64,000 nucleotides of DNA, from assembly GCF_014779555.2 (NCBI RefSeq), contig NZ_CP094357.1, forward strand, positions 5,394,001 through 5,458,000, in the 5' to 3' direction. Origin of the DNA: Lysobacter capsici. GTDB taxonomy: Bacteria; Pseudomonadota; Gammaproteobacteria; Xanthomonadales; Xanthomonadaceae. The position numbers and the translations under genes are program-made. Each line of letters begins with the position of its first letter. The stretch's first letter is position 1. Under the pieces are notes generated by a model that searched no databases, was not told the DNA's origin, and saw only the letters and a list, made by a program, of their open reading frames with translations. This document shows, in pieces, positions 36,033 through 44,760 of the stretch.

Positions 36033-36826
36033 TCCGGGTCGCGGTGATCGACGACGAACCCCTCGCCCGCAGCGGCGTGATCGTGCGGCTGGCGCGGCAA
36101 GCCGATGTGACGGTGATCGGCGAATACGGCGATGGCGCCGCCGCGCTCTCGGGCTTGCGCGAACTGCGGCCCGATCTGGTGTTCATCGACGTGCGCATGC
36201 CCGGGATGTCCGGACTCGACGTGCTCGCCGCCCTGCCCGCGCACGAGCGCCCGATGGCGATCCTGCTGACCGCCTACGACAGCTTCGCCGTGCGCGCCTT
36301 CGAGCTGCGGGCCGTCGATTACCTGCTCAAACCCATCGACGACGAACGCTTCGCCGAAGCGCTCGATCGCGCTCGTCAGGCCCTGGCGTGGCGAAGGTCG
36401 GTGCCGCCGGCACCTGTGGCCGCTCCGGACGAGCCCGCCCGCTGGCTGAACCGTTTCTGCGTGCGCGTGGGCCGCAAGACCGTCTACCTCGCCGCCACCG
36501 AGGTGGAGTGGATCGAGGCCGACGGCGACTACGCCACCCTGCATGTCGGCGACAAGACCCATCTGCTGCGCGAGTCGCTGCAGCGACTGTGCGAGCGCCT
36601 CGATCCCGCGTTGTTCCTGCGCGTGCATCGCTCCGCGATCGTGCGTATCGACTGCGTGACCGAGCTGCAGCCGCTGGCCAACCGCGACGCCATGCTGCGA
36701 CTGCGCAGCGGTACGCCGCTGCGCGCCAGCCGCACCTACATCGAGCCGTTGCTCGGGCGATTGCGTGGTGAGTCAGTCGCGCAATCGTATCTACACGATT
36801 GCGTCGGTAAGACAAGCCGGGACTAG
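36029..36826 (+). CDS. LytTR-family response regulator
   Basis: A 265-residue response regulator. The receiver domain (1-120) has the acidic pair IDDEP (7-11), the phospho-acceptor Asp54 in VFIDVRMPG and the Lys of YLLKPIDDE. A LytTR DNA-binding domain follows (about 145-250): YLAATEVEWIEADGDYATLHV, LRESLQRLCERLDPALFLRVHRS. This is the AlgR/LytR architecture. It is translationally coupled to the kinase gene. LytTR proteins bind paired 9-base sites; no candidate was found near the operon. Target genes unknown. Confidence 0.92.
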   Translation: MIRVAVIDDEPLARSGVIVRLARQADVTVIGEYGDGAAALSGLRELRPDLVFIDVRMPGMSGLDVLAALPAHERPMAILLTAYDSFAVRAFELRAVDYLLKPIDDERFAEALDRARQALAWRRSVPPAPVAAPDEPARWLNRFCVRVGRKTVYLAATEVEWIEADGDYATLHVGDKTHLLRESLQRLCERLDPALFLRVHRSAIVRIDCVTELQPLANRDAMLRLRSGTPLRASRTYIEPLLGRLRGESVAQSYLHDCVGKTSRD

Positions 36827-36887
36827 TCGTCGTGACGGATGACTCATGCGGCATTCCGACAGATCGAAATCACGTTCGTGTCGACCG

Positions 36888-36925
36888 GTGTTCGGCCGAT
36901 GCCGGTTATCGCGGTTGCCGAACAC
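36888..36925. terminator. Stem-loop between convergent genes
   Basis: GTGTTCGGC and GCCGAACAC form a perfect 9-bp stem around a 20-base loop, between the response regulator and the convergent VOC gene. No T-run on either side; possible bidirectional terminator. Confidence 0.35.
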
Positions 36926-37014
36926 AGCGTCCCATGACCCATTAACGTCGTGTGGCAGCGCTGGTTCCGGCCTGTTCACGATTGAGGCCGACCATCAGCC
37001 CAGGCGGCTTGCGC

Positions 37015-37419
37015 CTAATCGTGCGTCGCCTCGGGCGCGGTAAGCGCGCTGACCATGACGTAATAGCCATCGGGATCGCGCAGCGCGAACTCCAGGGTTC
37101 CGGTGGCGGGATTCAAGTGGGGCTCCTCTTCCAGGCGTGGCGCGAGCGCACGGCTCCTGAGCAAGCTCTGGTCGAAATCGTCCACGCGGAAGAACAGCAG
37201 CAGCCCGTTGCCCGGCTGCGCATGATCGGGACTGGCCAGGGGCGGATGCTCATGCGCTCCCCATCGATGCAGGCACAGCAGCACCGTTCCGTCGCTGTCC
37301 AGAATCTGCCCGAAGTAGTCGTGGGCCGGCGCGGTCCGGGTCTGGCCGAACAAGGACTGATACCAGGCGAAGCTGCGAGCGACATCCGCGACGCCGATGA
37401 TGGTCCAGGTACGTTTCAT
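37015..37419 (-). CDS. Small VOC/glyoxalase-fold protein
   Basis: A 134-residue single VOC domain. The opening TIIGVADVARSFAWYQSLFGQ (about 6-26) and closing GTLEFALRDPDGYYVMVSA (about 106-124) are the two beta-alpha-beta-beta-beta modules. The metal-binding pattern is incomplete: the first strand lacks the usual His and the second carries Glu. It could therefore be a binding or antibiotic-resistance protein (bleomycin-resistance-like) rather than an enzyme. ATG 37419 follows a GGGAGGAG site. Single-gene unit, 108 bases downstream of the beta-lactamase gene's end. Confidence 0.75.
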   Translation of the reverse strand: MKRTWTIIGVADVARSFAWYQSLFGQTRTAPAHDYFGQILDSDGTVLLCLHRWGAHEHPPLASPDHAQPGNGLLLFFRVDDFDQSLLRSRALAPRLEEEPHLNPATGTLEFALRDPDGYYVMVSALTAPEATHD

Positions 37420-37527
37420 GAGCTCCTCCCGTGGGCTGGCGGCCGAGGCGTGCCGCGGCCGGCGAAACTGCGTGCAGCTTAGTACCCTTCGCGCCCCGCG
37501 TGCCCACCGCTCGGCGGCATGTCCGCG

Positions 37528-39030
37528 CTATCTGGTCCGGGTCGCCGGATAGGTGTTCGCGCCGCGAACCAGGCTGAATCCGATGATCGCGCCGTCGCCG
37601 CCGCGGTCGAAACGGATCGAAATGTCCTGCGCGGTCATGAAGAACGCGCTCTTCGATTGCGCGAACAACTGCATGCGCCGGCTGCCGAACAATTCGCTCT
37701 GGAAATACAGGCGTTCGCCTTCGGCGACGATATGCGCGGGCCGATCCAGCAACCGATACTCGCCCGCGAGCCGACGGTTGACCGCCGCGTCCCCGCCGAT
37801 CGCGGTCTTTTCGATCACGGCGAACTCGGGCCAGCCGTACTCGGCGGCGATGCTGCTCAAGAGTTCGTCGATCAACGCCGCGCCGTTGTCGCTGTTGGTC
37901 ATCACCACCACGCCCTGGCCGGAACGGGTGTAGCCGTAAAGCTGCGCGCGGAAGCCTTCGGTGCCGCCGCTGTGGCTGAAGCTGGTGCGATCACCCAGGT
38001 TCTCGACGAAGAAGCCCAGGCCGTACTCGCCCAGGCCGCGCGTCAGCATGGTCGAGGCCATGCCGCGCGACACGACCTTGTCGGACTGTCCGGCTTCGGC
38101 CTGCTGCACTTCGAGCACCACGCGCGCCAGATCGCTCGGCGTGGTCCACAGCCCGGCCGCGGCGGACTCCGGATAAACATGCGACGAACCCGCGACGGCC
38201 CGGCCATCGCCGTCGTATGCGGTCGCCGCGCGCGCGCTCAGGCTGTCCGGCAACGGCGCGGCGAAGGTGCTGTGGGTCATTCCGAGCGGGTCGAGCACCG
38301 CGTCCTTCATGTAGCGATCGAACGCTTGCCCGCTGGCTTCGGTCATCATCAACTGGACGATGCTGTAACCGCCGCCCGAATAGCGCCAGGCGCTTGCGGG
38401 GATCGCATCGACGCGAACCGGCGCCGAGTTGGCCGGCGCGACACCGTCGAGCACCTGCAGCAGGCTCGGCAACGGCTGCCCCGGTGCATACCCGTTATAG
38501 CCATGCACCGTCGTGCCGGCGCCGTGGTTGAGCAGCATGCGCAGGCTGACCGCCTGGCGCCGGGTGAACTCGTTCTGCGGGATCTTCCACGACGCGAGCT
38601 GACGATTCGCATCGCCGTCCAGCGCGAGCTTGCCTTGTTCGACCAGATGCAAGGCGCCCATGGCGCTGAGCGCCTTGCTGATCGAAGCGGCCTGAAACAA
38701 GGTCGAGGTCGTCGCCGGCCGCCGCCCGGCGACATCGGCCAGGCCGTAGGCGCGTGCCCACTCGATCCGGCCGTCGTTGATGAGGGCGATGCTGACCGCC
38801 GGAACCCGATGAAAGGCCATGCGCTCGGCCAGATTCATCCGCCGATCCGGCGAACCCTTGACCACGACCCGGGTGGACAGGCCCTGCTCGACCCGGGCGA
38901 TCCGCGCCGCGAGCGCCGTCGCTTCGGACGACGCTGCCTCGACCGGCGAGGCTTGCGACGCCGGCCGGGCCTGCGCGGACAGGCTGCACAGCAGGAGCAT
39001 CGCGCAGGACAGGAGCAGGCATGGCTTCAT
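37528..39030 (-). CDS. Secreted class C-type serine beta-lactamase-family hydrolase
   Basis: A 500-residue periplasmic serine hydrolase of the beta-lactamase/PBP-like family. The signal peptide is about residues 1-22. The catalytic SxxK is Ser116-Ile-Ser-Lys119 in FQAASISKAL. The tyrosine motif is Tyr217-Ser-Gly, with Gly where class C enzymes have Asn, and the KTG position is HSGG in SFSHSGGTEGF. A C-terminal extension of about 120 residues (from VVVMTNSDNGAAL onward) is lipocalin-like. These changes point to an esterase or D-aminopeptidase-like enzyme rather than a proven resistance beta-lactamase. A LysR-type remnant starts just upstream on the other strand. Confidence 0.82.
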   Translation of the reverse strand: MKPCLLLSCAMLLLCSLSAQARPASQASPVEAASSEATALAARIARVEQGLSTRVVVKGSPDRRMNLAERMAFHRVPAVSIALINDGRIEWARAYGLADVAGRRPATTSTLFQAASISKALSAMGALHLVEQGKLALDGDANRQLASWKIPQNEFTRRQAVSLRMLLNHGAGTTVHGYNGYAPGQPLPSLLQVLDGVAPANSAPVRVDAIPASAWRYSGGGYSIVQLMMTEASGQAFDRYMKDAVLDPLGMTHSTFAAPLPDSLSARAATAYDGDGRAVAGSSHVYPESAAAGLWTTPSDLARVVLEVQQAEAGQSDKVVSRGMASTMLTRGLGEYGLGFFVENLGDRTSFSHSGGTEGFRAQLYGYTRSGQGVVVMTNSDNGAALIDELLSSIAAEYGWPEFAVIEKTAIGGDAAVNRRLAGEYRLLDRPAHIVAEGERLYFQSELFGSRRMQLFAQSKSAFFMTAQDISIRFDRGGDGAIIGFSLVRGANTYPATRTR

Positions 39031-39084
39031 GAGAGGCGGGTCATCGTGAGTGGAGTCCGGGACTCGGATGCGCGACCGGGCGAT

Positions 39085-39366
39085 TTGGTTTGGAGCGGCC
39101 CCTGGACGGCCGCTCCAGGCCGATCCGACCGGCCCGCTGCTGGTGCGGATCGGCGCGGCCACCGGTCTGGTCGTCGACGCCGCGATCGCCGGCGCCGGCA
39201 TCGTGTGTCTGCTCGAAGATTGGCTACGCCCATATCGCGACAGCGGCGCGCGGGAACCGATGCTGGAATCGTGGTGGCCGCCGTTTTCCGAGGCATTTCT
39301 CTACTGCCCCGGCCAACGCCGGCTACCTACGCCGCTGCGCGCGTTCGTGGATTTCATCCGGGCATG
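39085..39366 (+). pseudogene. LysR-family regulator remnant (C-terminal third)
   Basis: One frame reads as the end of a LysR-type effector domain: DPTGPLLVRIGAATGLVVDA, AIAGAGIVCLLEDWLRPY, PMLESWWPPFSEAFLYCPG, then RRLPTPLRAFVDFIRA. About 94 residues remain of the usual 300. The DNA-binding N-terminus is absent. The fragment begins about 55 bases from the beta-lactamase start, so some 600 bases appear lost. No start codon in good context is seen. The frame continues past the LysR end into non-LysR residues before a stop. Confidence 0.6.
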
Positions 39367-39609
39367 GTCGCGCGAGCAATCCGTACTCACATGCCCAGTA
39401 ACCGTGACGAAGCGACAAGCGCACGACTTTCGTCGCAGTGCCGGCAATTACGACTGGCACACATCCTGTGCTAGCGTCGCCTTTCCCGATAATTCCGGAG
39501 GCCGCCGCCGCGTCCGGAGGGGTCGCGTCATCGCGATACGCGAGGGTTGCGCGTGCTGTCCGACCGATGAGGGGAACGACCGGGGCGGCTTTCAACGGAG
39601 GGATAAAGC

Positions 39610-39873
39610 ATGAAGGGATGGATTGCAAAAGGGGCCATGTTGGCGGTGTTCGCCGGTGCGATGGTGTCGGCCATGCCGGTCGCGGCGGAACCGACCTACG
39701 AATGCACGCTCGCGCACGAAGGCGAGTTGTTCCAGGTCGCGTACGATCATCCGGTCGATCCGGGCTACCTATACCAATGCCGCGGCGCCAACTGGCGCCT
39801 GGTCGGAATCTGCAGCCAGAGCCAGGGTTGCCCGCCGGCGCCGGATCCGGGTGGTCCGATCGTAGAGATGTAA
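39610..39873 (+). CDS. Small secreted protein, 87 aa
   Basis: A small protein with a signal peptide (MKGWIAKGAMLAVFAGAMVSA, cleavage near VAAEP). The mature part of about 62 residues has four Cys (ECTLAHEG, QCRGANW, GICSQSQGC) and ends Pro-rich, PPAPDPGG. An AACGGAGGG ribosome site precedes ATG 39610 and a terminator follows, so the gene stands alone. The two-Cys-pair pattern may form disulfides. No family recognised. It resembles in size and layout the other small secreted protein at 26952-27215 but has no clear sequence kinship. Confidence 0.65.
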   Translation: MKGWIAKGAMLAVFAGAMVSAMPVAAEPTYECTLAHEGELFQVAYDHPVDPGYLYQCRGANWRLVGICSQSQGCPPAPDPGGPIVEM

Positions 39874-39907
39874 GGATTCGCCGCGTCCGCTGGACGTTGC
39901 TGTTCGA

Positions 39908-39937
39908 GGCGGGGCCCAGGCATGGGCTCCGCCTTTT
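39908..39937 (+). terminator. Rho-independent terminator
   Basis: GGCGGGGCCCA and TGGGCTCCGCC pair with one G-T wobble around GGCA, followed by TTTT, 35 bases after the small secreted gene. Confidence 0.8.
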
Positions 39938-40127
39938 CATGTCCCTTCGACGGCGATGCATCGCGCATGCGCAGCGTCCGATCATGAATCGCCGAGCGCA
40001 CGCACGCTCAGCGCAAGTTGGCAGCAAGAACGCGGGCAACACCGCGCGGCCCGCCCCATGAGCCTGGACCACGCTGAAGTTCTTCCCGCTCGCCTTGTCG
40101 CAATGGCGTCCGCCGCGATCCCCAGCC

Positions 40128-40469
40128 CTACTTTTTCCCGGCCGACAGCGGCTCGCCTTCACTGTCATAGGCGGGCGGCGAATAGAAATTGACCGTCTTC
40201 AGCGCGGTCCGCCCGGTATTTCGTATCTCATGTCGCTCGCCGCGTTCGATCACGATAAGACTGCCGGGGCCGAGTCGCTGGCGATGGCCTTCGACGATCG
40301 CCACACCGCTGCCCGCGACCACATACAGCCATTGGTCGGCGCCGCGATGGCGATTATCGGGTCCGCCCTCGCTGTCGCCCGGTGCGATCACCATTTCCGC
40401 CGCCTGCACCCGGCGCACCTGGAACGCAACCCGAAAGCCTTTTCCGAAACGAAATCGCTTGTGCTTCAT
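40128..40469 (-). CDS. Cupin-fold protein, 113 aa
   Basis: A single cupin barrel of about 113 residues. The first box carries HRGADQWLYVVAGSGVAIVEG (His and Glu/Gln region at about 40-60). The second is GSLIVIERGERHEIRNTG (His at about 79). The metal-site residues are mostly present, so it could bind a metal and a small ligand. It is likely a mannose-6-phosphate-isomerase-like or ethanolamine-utilisation-like cupin, but the ligand is unknown. ATG 40469 (MKHKRFRFGKG) was preferred to the ATG four codons upstream; neither has a strong ribosome site. Confidence 0.7.
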   Translation of the reverse strand: MKHKRFRFGKGFRVAFQVRRVQAAEMVIAPGDSEGGPDNRHRGADQWLYVVAGSGVAIVEGHRQRLGPGSLIVIERGERHEIRNTGRTALKTVNFYSPPAYDSEGEPLSAGKK

Positions 40470-40718
40470 GCCCGGCTCCATCGGTCGTGGATCGCGAACC
40501 AGAATGCGCGGCGCGGCGTTAACGTCGCACGCAGGCGGTGTGAAGAAGCGCGGGGACGATTTTCATGATGGGCTTGGACGATGCCAACCTCTTCGCTCGC
40601 AAGGCCGCATGTCCCGCGAGTCAGTTATCCGCCGCGGATGGGCAGGTCTTGCGTTCAAGGCTGATGCCGCACTCGAAGCGGACCCAATAGCGGCGCCAGC
40701 CTGATCGATCTGCAGACC

Positions 40719-41045
40719 TCACTTGACGAACTGCATCTCAAGCAACGCCCCGGTCTTTGTATCGACTCTGGCGATATAGCCCACATCGAGGTAGAAGCTC
40801 AAAGGATCCTCGCCCGCGATGCTGTACATGACCAGATGGTCGTCATCGCGTGGAAAATGCGCCAGCTCGAGGTCGCTCCAAAGCGTCTTGCGATCCAGGT
40901 CCAGCGCGAGGATGGAAGGCTCTCCTTCGTCAGGGACGAACGTCACGATCACCGTATCGTCGATCAGCGCTGCATCGTGAATGGTCCGACCGAAGTCCCA
41001 TTCGTTGCCGTTGACGATGATCGTTCTTCTGATGGGGATTTTCAT
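40719..41045 (-). CDS. Hypothetical protein, 108 aa
   Basis: Not recognised. A beta-rich acidic protein: IIVNGNEWDFGRTIHDAALIDDTVIV, EGEPSILALDLDRKTLWSDLE and LSFYLDVGYIARVDTKTGALLEMQF. These repeating short strands suggest part of a beta-propeller or barrel. No signal peptide. ATG 41045 was chosen; the frame is open to 41210 but the extra part is Arg-rich. Confidence 0.55.
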   Translation of the reverse strand: MKIPIRRTIIVNGNEWDFGRTIHDAALIDDTVIVTFVPDEGEPSILALDLDRKTLWSDLELAHFPRDDDHLVMYSIAGEDPLSFYLDVGYIARVDTKTGALLEMQFVK

Positions 41046-41262
41046 GCGGGACCTGTCCCTGGTGGATCGACGCGGGAACCGAGTCGCCGACGAATGCGTT
41101 CGGCCATCGTAATTCACTGACAGCGTAAGTCCGGCTATTTCGATCGAACTCGCCACACGAACCTCGCGCGCGGCGACATCCCGCAGCGCCCGCCGGTCCA
41201 CGCGACCCAAGCCGCACGCCGCGTGCTACAAATATCCATCATCCGGCGCAAAGGACCCCGCC

Positions 41263-41724
41263 ATGGCCCGCTACCCCAGGATCGACCAACCCTGTCCGCT
41301 CGACGCGGCGGCGCGCCAGCGCATCGACGGCCACTGCGGCCAGTGCGGCAAGACCGTGCATTGCCTGGACGGAAGCAGCGACGCCGAGCGTACGGCGCTG
41401 TTGCGGCAGGCCAACGGCCCGATCTGCGTCTCGTACCGATTGGCGATGGGCACGGCCTTGGCCCTCGCGATCGCCGGGCCCGCCGCCGCCGGTCCGGTGG
41501 ACGCCGCCACCGCGGCCGCCGCACCATCGCAGACGACGGCGCTGACGCCGTCCAACACCGCGTCGCAGGCGCAAACGCCGATAGCGCCCGAAAATCTGCT
41601 CGAGCCCGACATGCAATTAGTGTTCGTCGGCGGCATCAGCCGGCCCGGCGACGCCGAATGGGTCGACGACGACCACGACCTGCCGGAGCTGCCGATGCGG
41701 CGCGAACCGCCGCCGCGCGAATAG
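41263..41724 (+). CDS. Hypothetical protein with N-terminal zinc-ribbon-like motif
   Basis: A 153-residue protein. The N-terminus has PCPLDAA and HCGQCGKTVHCLDG (about 24-37), a Cys/His-rich knuckle that may bind zinc. One hydrophobic segment follows (LAMGTALALAIAGPAAA, about 60-76), then a low-complexity Ala/Thr/Pro stretch and an acidic tail. The layout suggests a cytoplasmic knuckle and a periplasmic tail across one helix. Similar Cys-motif starts are known from hypothetical Xanthomonadaceae proteins. Function unknown. Convergent with the transglutaminase-like gene, gap 14 bases. Confidence 0.6.
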   Translation: MARYPRIDQPCPLDAAARQRIDGHCGQCGKTVHCLDGSSDAERTALLRQANGPICVSYRLAMGTALALAIAGPAAAGPVDAATAAAAPSQTTALTPSNTASQAQTPIAPENLLEPDMQLVFVGGISRPGDAEWVDDDHDLPELPMRREPPPRE

Positions 41725-41738
41725 GCGCTGACGACGGC

Positions 41739-42575
41739 TCAGTTCGTGGCGCGTTCCTCGTTCACTACTCCGAACGCATCCTCGATACGCAGCCCGGCGA
41801 TTGCCTGCATCGCGCCACGCAGACTGTCCGGGCTGCCGTCGCCGACAGCCAAGGCAAGATGACCGGCGTCGAATTCGCCCATGCCGGCGTCGTAACTGAC
41901 CCAGCGCTCTGCGTTCCAGACCTGTACCCACATGTGCGGCCCGAACGCGTGCGCTTGACCGACGAAGCGGCTGCCGTAGGCCAGGCCGGCGACTACCCGG
42001 GCCGGCATGCCGCGCGCCCGTGCGGCGGCGGCGAGCAACAACGCGTACTCGGTGCAATCGCCTTCGCGCCGCGCCAAAGCCTCGCGTGCGCTGTGGTAAC
42101 CGCTGTAGACCACAGGCCCGGATAGCCGCGCCTGCACCGCCGCGACCAGACGGCGCATGCGTGCATCGACACTGCCACTGCCGGCGGCACGAGCGAATCC
42201 AATCACCGCGCGGTCGTCGCTCTGCAGCCACGGCGTGGGCGCGAGGTAGCGCTGCAGCGTTTCCGCGTCGGGCGCGGTTTCACGGCCGCACTGCTTGCAG
42301 ACCGTCAATTCCAGACCATCGGACGTGCGCACCGCGGATTGCTCGCCGGTCTGCGGCCAAATCCAGCCCACCGCTCCATCGCGTTCACCGAGCCGATAAC
42401 GGATGGTGCCTTGGCGCGCGGCTGGCGACAGTCGGTACGGCGACGGCACCAGCGCCGCCCGTATCTGCGCCTTGAGTTCGACTTCGGGCGCAACACCATC
42501 CATTGCGTCTGCTTCGCGCACTTGACCCGAAGCCAGAACCAGCAACGCGCATAGCAGAATTCGTTTCGACTTCAT
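41739..42575 (-). CDS. Secreted transglutaminase-like cysteine protease
   Basis: A 278-residue protein with a signal peptide (MKSKRILLCALLVLASG). The transglutaminase core has a full catalytic triad: Cys174 in EGDCTEYALL, His214 in FGPHMWVQVW and Asp229 in VSYDAG. A CKQCGRE pair (93-96) near the middle may bind metal or form a disulfide. Bacterial members of this kind usually act as periplasmic proteases or amidases. Only 9 bases separate it from the end of the upstream LacI gene on the same strand, so it may be co-transcribed with that regulator, though no functional link is evident. Confidence 0.82.
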   Translation of the reverse strand: MKSKRILLCALLVLASGQVREADAMDGVAPEVELKAQIRAALVPSPYRLSPAARQGTIRYRLGERDGAVGWIWPQTGEQSAVRTSDGLELTVCKQCGRETAPDAETLQRYLAPTPWLQSDDRAVIGFARAAGSGSVDARMRRLVAAVQARLSGPVVYSGYHSAREALARREGDCTEYALLLAAAARARGMPARVVAGLAYGSRFVGQAHAFGPHMWVQVWNAERWVSYDAGMGEFDAGHLALAVGDGSPDSLRGAMQAIAGLRIEDAFGVVNEERATN

Positions 42576-42584
42576 GCGCCCGCC

Positions 42585-43589
42585 TTACGCCGCCGGCGCA
42601 GCCGTCGACCCGCGCAGCATCAAGCTGAAATCCAGTGTCTGTTGATGCGGCGCGTCCACCGACTCGATGATGGCGAGCAGGAGGTTGACGGCGCGCACGC
42701 CGATCTCGCGCATGGGCTGGCTGATCGTCGTCAGCGGTGGGGTGAGATAGCGCGACGACTCCAGATCGTCGAAACCGACGATCGAAAAATCCCGCGGCAC
42801 GCGGATCGCCAGATCCCGGCACGCGGCCAGAACGCCCAGCGCCATCTGATCGCTGAAACAGAACGCGGCGGTCGGCGCGGATGCCTGGCTCAGCAGTTTT
42901 TTCGCGGCCACATAGCCCGATTCAACCGAAAAGTCGCCCGGCGCGATCGTCAGAAGACGCAAGCGACCTTTCGCCCTGGCCGCGGCCTTGGCCCCTTCCA
43001 GCCGTTGTCGATGCAAGGGATTGTCGGGTGGGCCGCCCACCACGGCGATCCGCTCGTGCCCCAATCCATACAGATGCTCCATCGCGGTGCGCGCGGCTGC
43101 GGCGTTGTCGATGTGGACGCTGGGAATGCCCAGCGCCGGGTCGAATTCGCAGCCGTTGACCACCGGCGCGCCGACGCCAAGCCGCTTGACGATCTCCTGC
43201 GCCGTCGGCGGAAGCCGATGGCCCAGGACGATCAGCCCGTCGGCTTCGTTGCGGGGAAGCATCTGCGCATAGCGTTCTTCGCGATCGGGTCGGTTCTGGG
43301 TATCGCCGAGCAGCACCGCGTAGTCGGCGGCCTGCGCGGCTTCCTCCGCGCCCTGAAGAATCTGCGCGAAGAACGGATTGGCGATGTCCGGAACCGTGAC
43401 CAGGATCTTGCCGCTGCGCTGGGTCTTGAGCGTCCTGGCCACCGTGTTGGGGACGTAGGCCAACGCGGCGGCCGCCTCCTCGATGCGCTTGCGCGTGGCC
43501 GGCAACACCTTGTCCGGGCGGGACAGCGCGCGCGATACGGTGCCCGCCGAGACGCCGACGTGTTTTGCGATGTCGTAGATGGTCGCCAT
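42585..43589 (-). CDS. LacI-family repressor of the sugar-oxidation island
   Basis: A 334-residue LacI/GalR regulator. The helix-turn-helix and hinge helix are MATIYDIAKHVGVSAGTVSR (1-20) and VPNTVARTLKTQRSG (about 46-60), followed by a periplasmic-binding-protein-like sensor (about 61-330: ILVTVPDIANPFFAQIL, FSIVGFDDLESSRYLTPPLTTI). It is divergent from the TIM-barrel gene at 43681. The 91-base gap holds the palindrome TGCAATCGATTGCA. A second copy at 52556 precedes the facing operon. It most likely represses both operons and itself, with a sugar or keto-sugar as inducer. Confidence 0.9.
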   Translation of the reverse strand: MATIYDIAKHVGVSAGTVSRALSRPDKVLPATRKRIEEAAAALAYVPNTVARTLKTQRSGKILVTVPDIANPFFAQILQGAEEAAQAADYAVLLGDTQNRPDREERYAQMLPRNEADGLIVLGHRLPPTAQEIVKRLGVGAPVVNGCEFDPALGIPSVHIDNAAAARTAMEHLYGLGHERIAVVGGPPDNPLHRQRLEGAKAAARAKGRLRLLTIAPGDFSVESGYVAAKKLLSQASAPTAAFCFSDQMALGVLAACRDLAIRVPRDFSIVGFDDLESSRYLTPPLTTISQPMREIGVRAVNLLLAIIESVDAPHQQTLDFSLMLRGSTAAPAA

Positions 43590-43643
43590 GACTCAGCCGC
43601 GGGTTCTCCGATGCAGTGCACAACGCGTGTCCCGGGGACCCCA

Positions 43644-43666
43644 TGCTAGGATTGCAATCGATTGCA
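43644..43666 (+). promoter_or_regulatory. Promoter with LacI-type operator (motif B, site 1)
   Basis: An extended -10, TGCTAGGAT (43644-43652), runs straight into the perfect palindrome TGCAATCGATTGCA (43653-43666), 14 bases before the GTG start at 43681. A repressor there would cover the transcription start. Confidence 0.72.
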
Positions 43667-43680
43667 TTGGGCGGATTACC

Positions 43681-44733
43681 GTGAAAACACTCAAGGGTCC
43701 AGCGCTGTTCCTCGCGCAGTTCATCGATGACAAGCCTCCGTTCGATCGTTTGGACACTTTGGCCGAGTGGGCGGCCGGACTTGGCTATTCTGGGGTACAA
43801 GTGCCGACCAGCGCGCCCCACATCTTCGATCTCGTCCAAGCCGCGCGCAGCCAGGCCTACTGCGACGATATCGCCGCCACGCTGGCGCGGCACGGCATCC
43901 AGATCACCGAGCTGTCCACGCACCTGCAGGGGCAGCTGGTCGCCGTCCATCCAGCCTACGACATCTTGTTCGACGGTTTCGCGCCGCAGGAAAAACGTGG
44001 CGATCCGGCCGCGCGCCAGGCCTGGGCCGTCGAGCAGCTGATGCTGGCGGCCAAAGCCAGTCAGCGCCTGGGACTGACGGCGCACGCCACGTTTTCCGGC
44101 GCGCTGGCCTGGCCTTATTTCTATCCCTGGCCGCAACGGCCGGCCGGTCTGGTGGAAACCGCCTTCGCCGAACTCGGTCGCCGCTGGCGCCCCATCCTCG
44201 ACGCCTTCGACGAGTGCGGCGTGGACCTGTGCTACGAGATCCATCCGGGCGAAGACCTGCACGACGGCGCGACCTTCGAGCGATTTCTCGATGTCGTCGA
44301 TCACCACCGGCGCGCGAAGATTCTGTACGACCCCAGTCATCTGCTGCTGCAGCAGATGGATTACCTGGGCTTTATCGACCGCTATCACCAGCGGATCGGC
44401 ATCTTCCACGTCAAGGACGCCGAATACCGCGCCAGCGCGCGCAGCGGCGTGTATGGCGGCTACGAGAACTGGATCGATCGTCCCGGACGATTCCGCTCGC
44501 TGGGCGATGGCCAGATCGATTTCAAGGCGATCTTCTCCAAGCTGGCCCAGTACGACTTCCCGGGCTGGGCGGTACTGGAATGGGAGTGCTGCCTGAAGCA
44601 TCCGCAGGACGGCGCGCGCGAGGGAGCCGTCTTCATCCGCGACCACCTCATCCGCGTCACCGAGCGCGCCTTCGACGATTTCGCCGACAGCGGCGCCAGT
44701 GCGGACACGATGCGCGGCATGCTGGGGATTTGA
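43681..44733 (+). CDS. Cytoplasmic TIM-barrel sugar isomerase/epimerase
   Basis: A 350-residue xylose-isomerase-like TIM-barrel protein (AP_endonuc_2 fold). Likely metal ligands lie in YEIHPGEDLHDG (Glu and His, about 181-192), ILYDPSHLLLQ (Asp and His, about 217-227), IFHVKDAEY and LEWEC. No signal peptide, so cytoplasmic. The GTG start at 43681 lies just past the operator, and the in-frame ATG at 43588 is outside the promoter's reach. It is the first gene of a five-gene operon (27 bases to the MFS gene). In 3-keto-glycoside pathways such proteins act as lyases, hydratases or isomerases of 3-keto sugars; its precise reaction is inferred. Confidence 0.82.
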   Translation: MKTLKGPALFLAQFIDDKPPFDRLDTLAEWAAGLGYSGVQVPTSAPHIFDLVQAARSQAYCDDIAATLARHGIQITELSTHLQGQLVAVHPAYDILFDGFAPQEKRGDPAARQAWAVEQLMLAAKASQRLGLTAHATFSGALAWPYFYPWPQRPAGLVETAFAELGRRWRPILDAFDECGVDLCYEIHPGEDLHDGATFERFLDVVDHHRRAKILYDPSHLLLQQMDYLGFIDRYHQRIGIFHVKDAEYRASARSGVYGGYENWIDRPGRFRSLGDGQIDFKAIFSKLAQYDFPGWAVLEWECCLKHPQDGAREGAVFIRDHLIRVTERAFDDFADSGASADTMRGMLGI

Positions 44734-44760
44734 TCCGACACTTACCTGGGAGGGGAAGTC

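Noticed and set aside
36951-36964. TGGCAGCGCTGGTT, resembling motif A
   Set aside because: Only the left half matches and it lies between convergent gene ends, away from any promoter.
39050-39613. Open frame of 187 codons taken as an intact gene
   Set aside because: Only the middle part resembles LysR; it lacks the DNA-binding domain and the tail is unrelated, so it is listed as a pseudogene.
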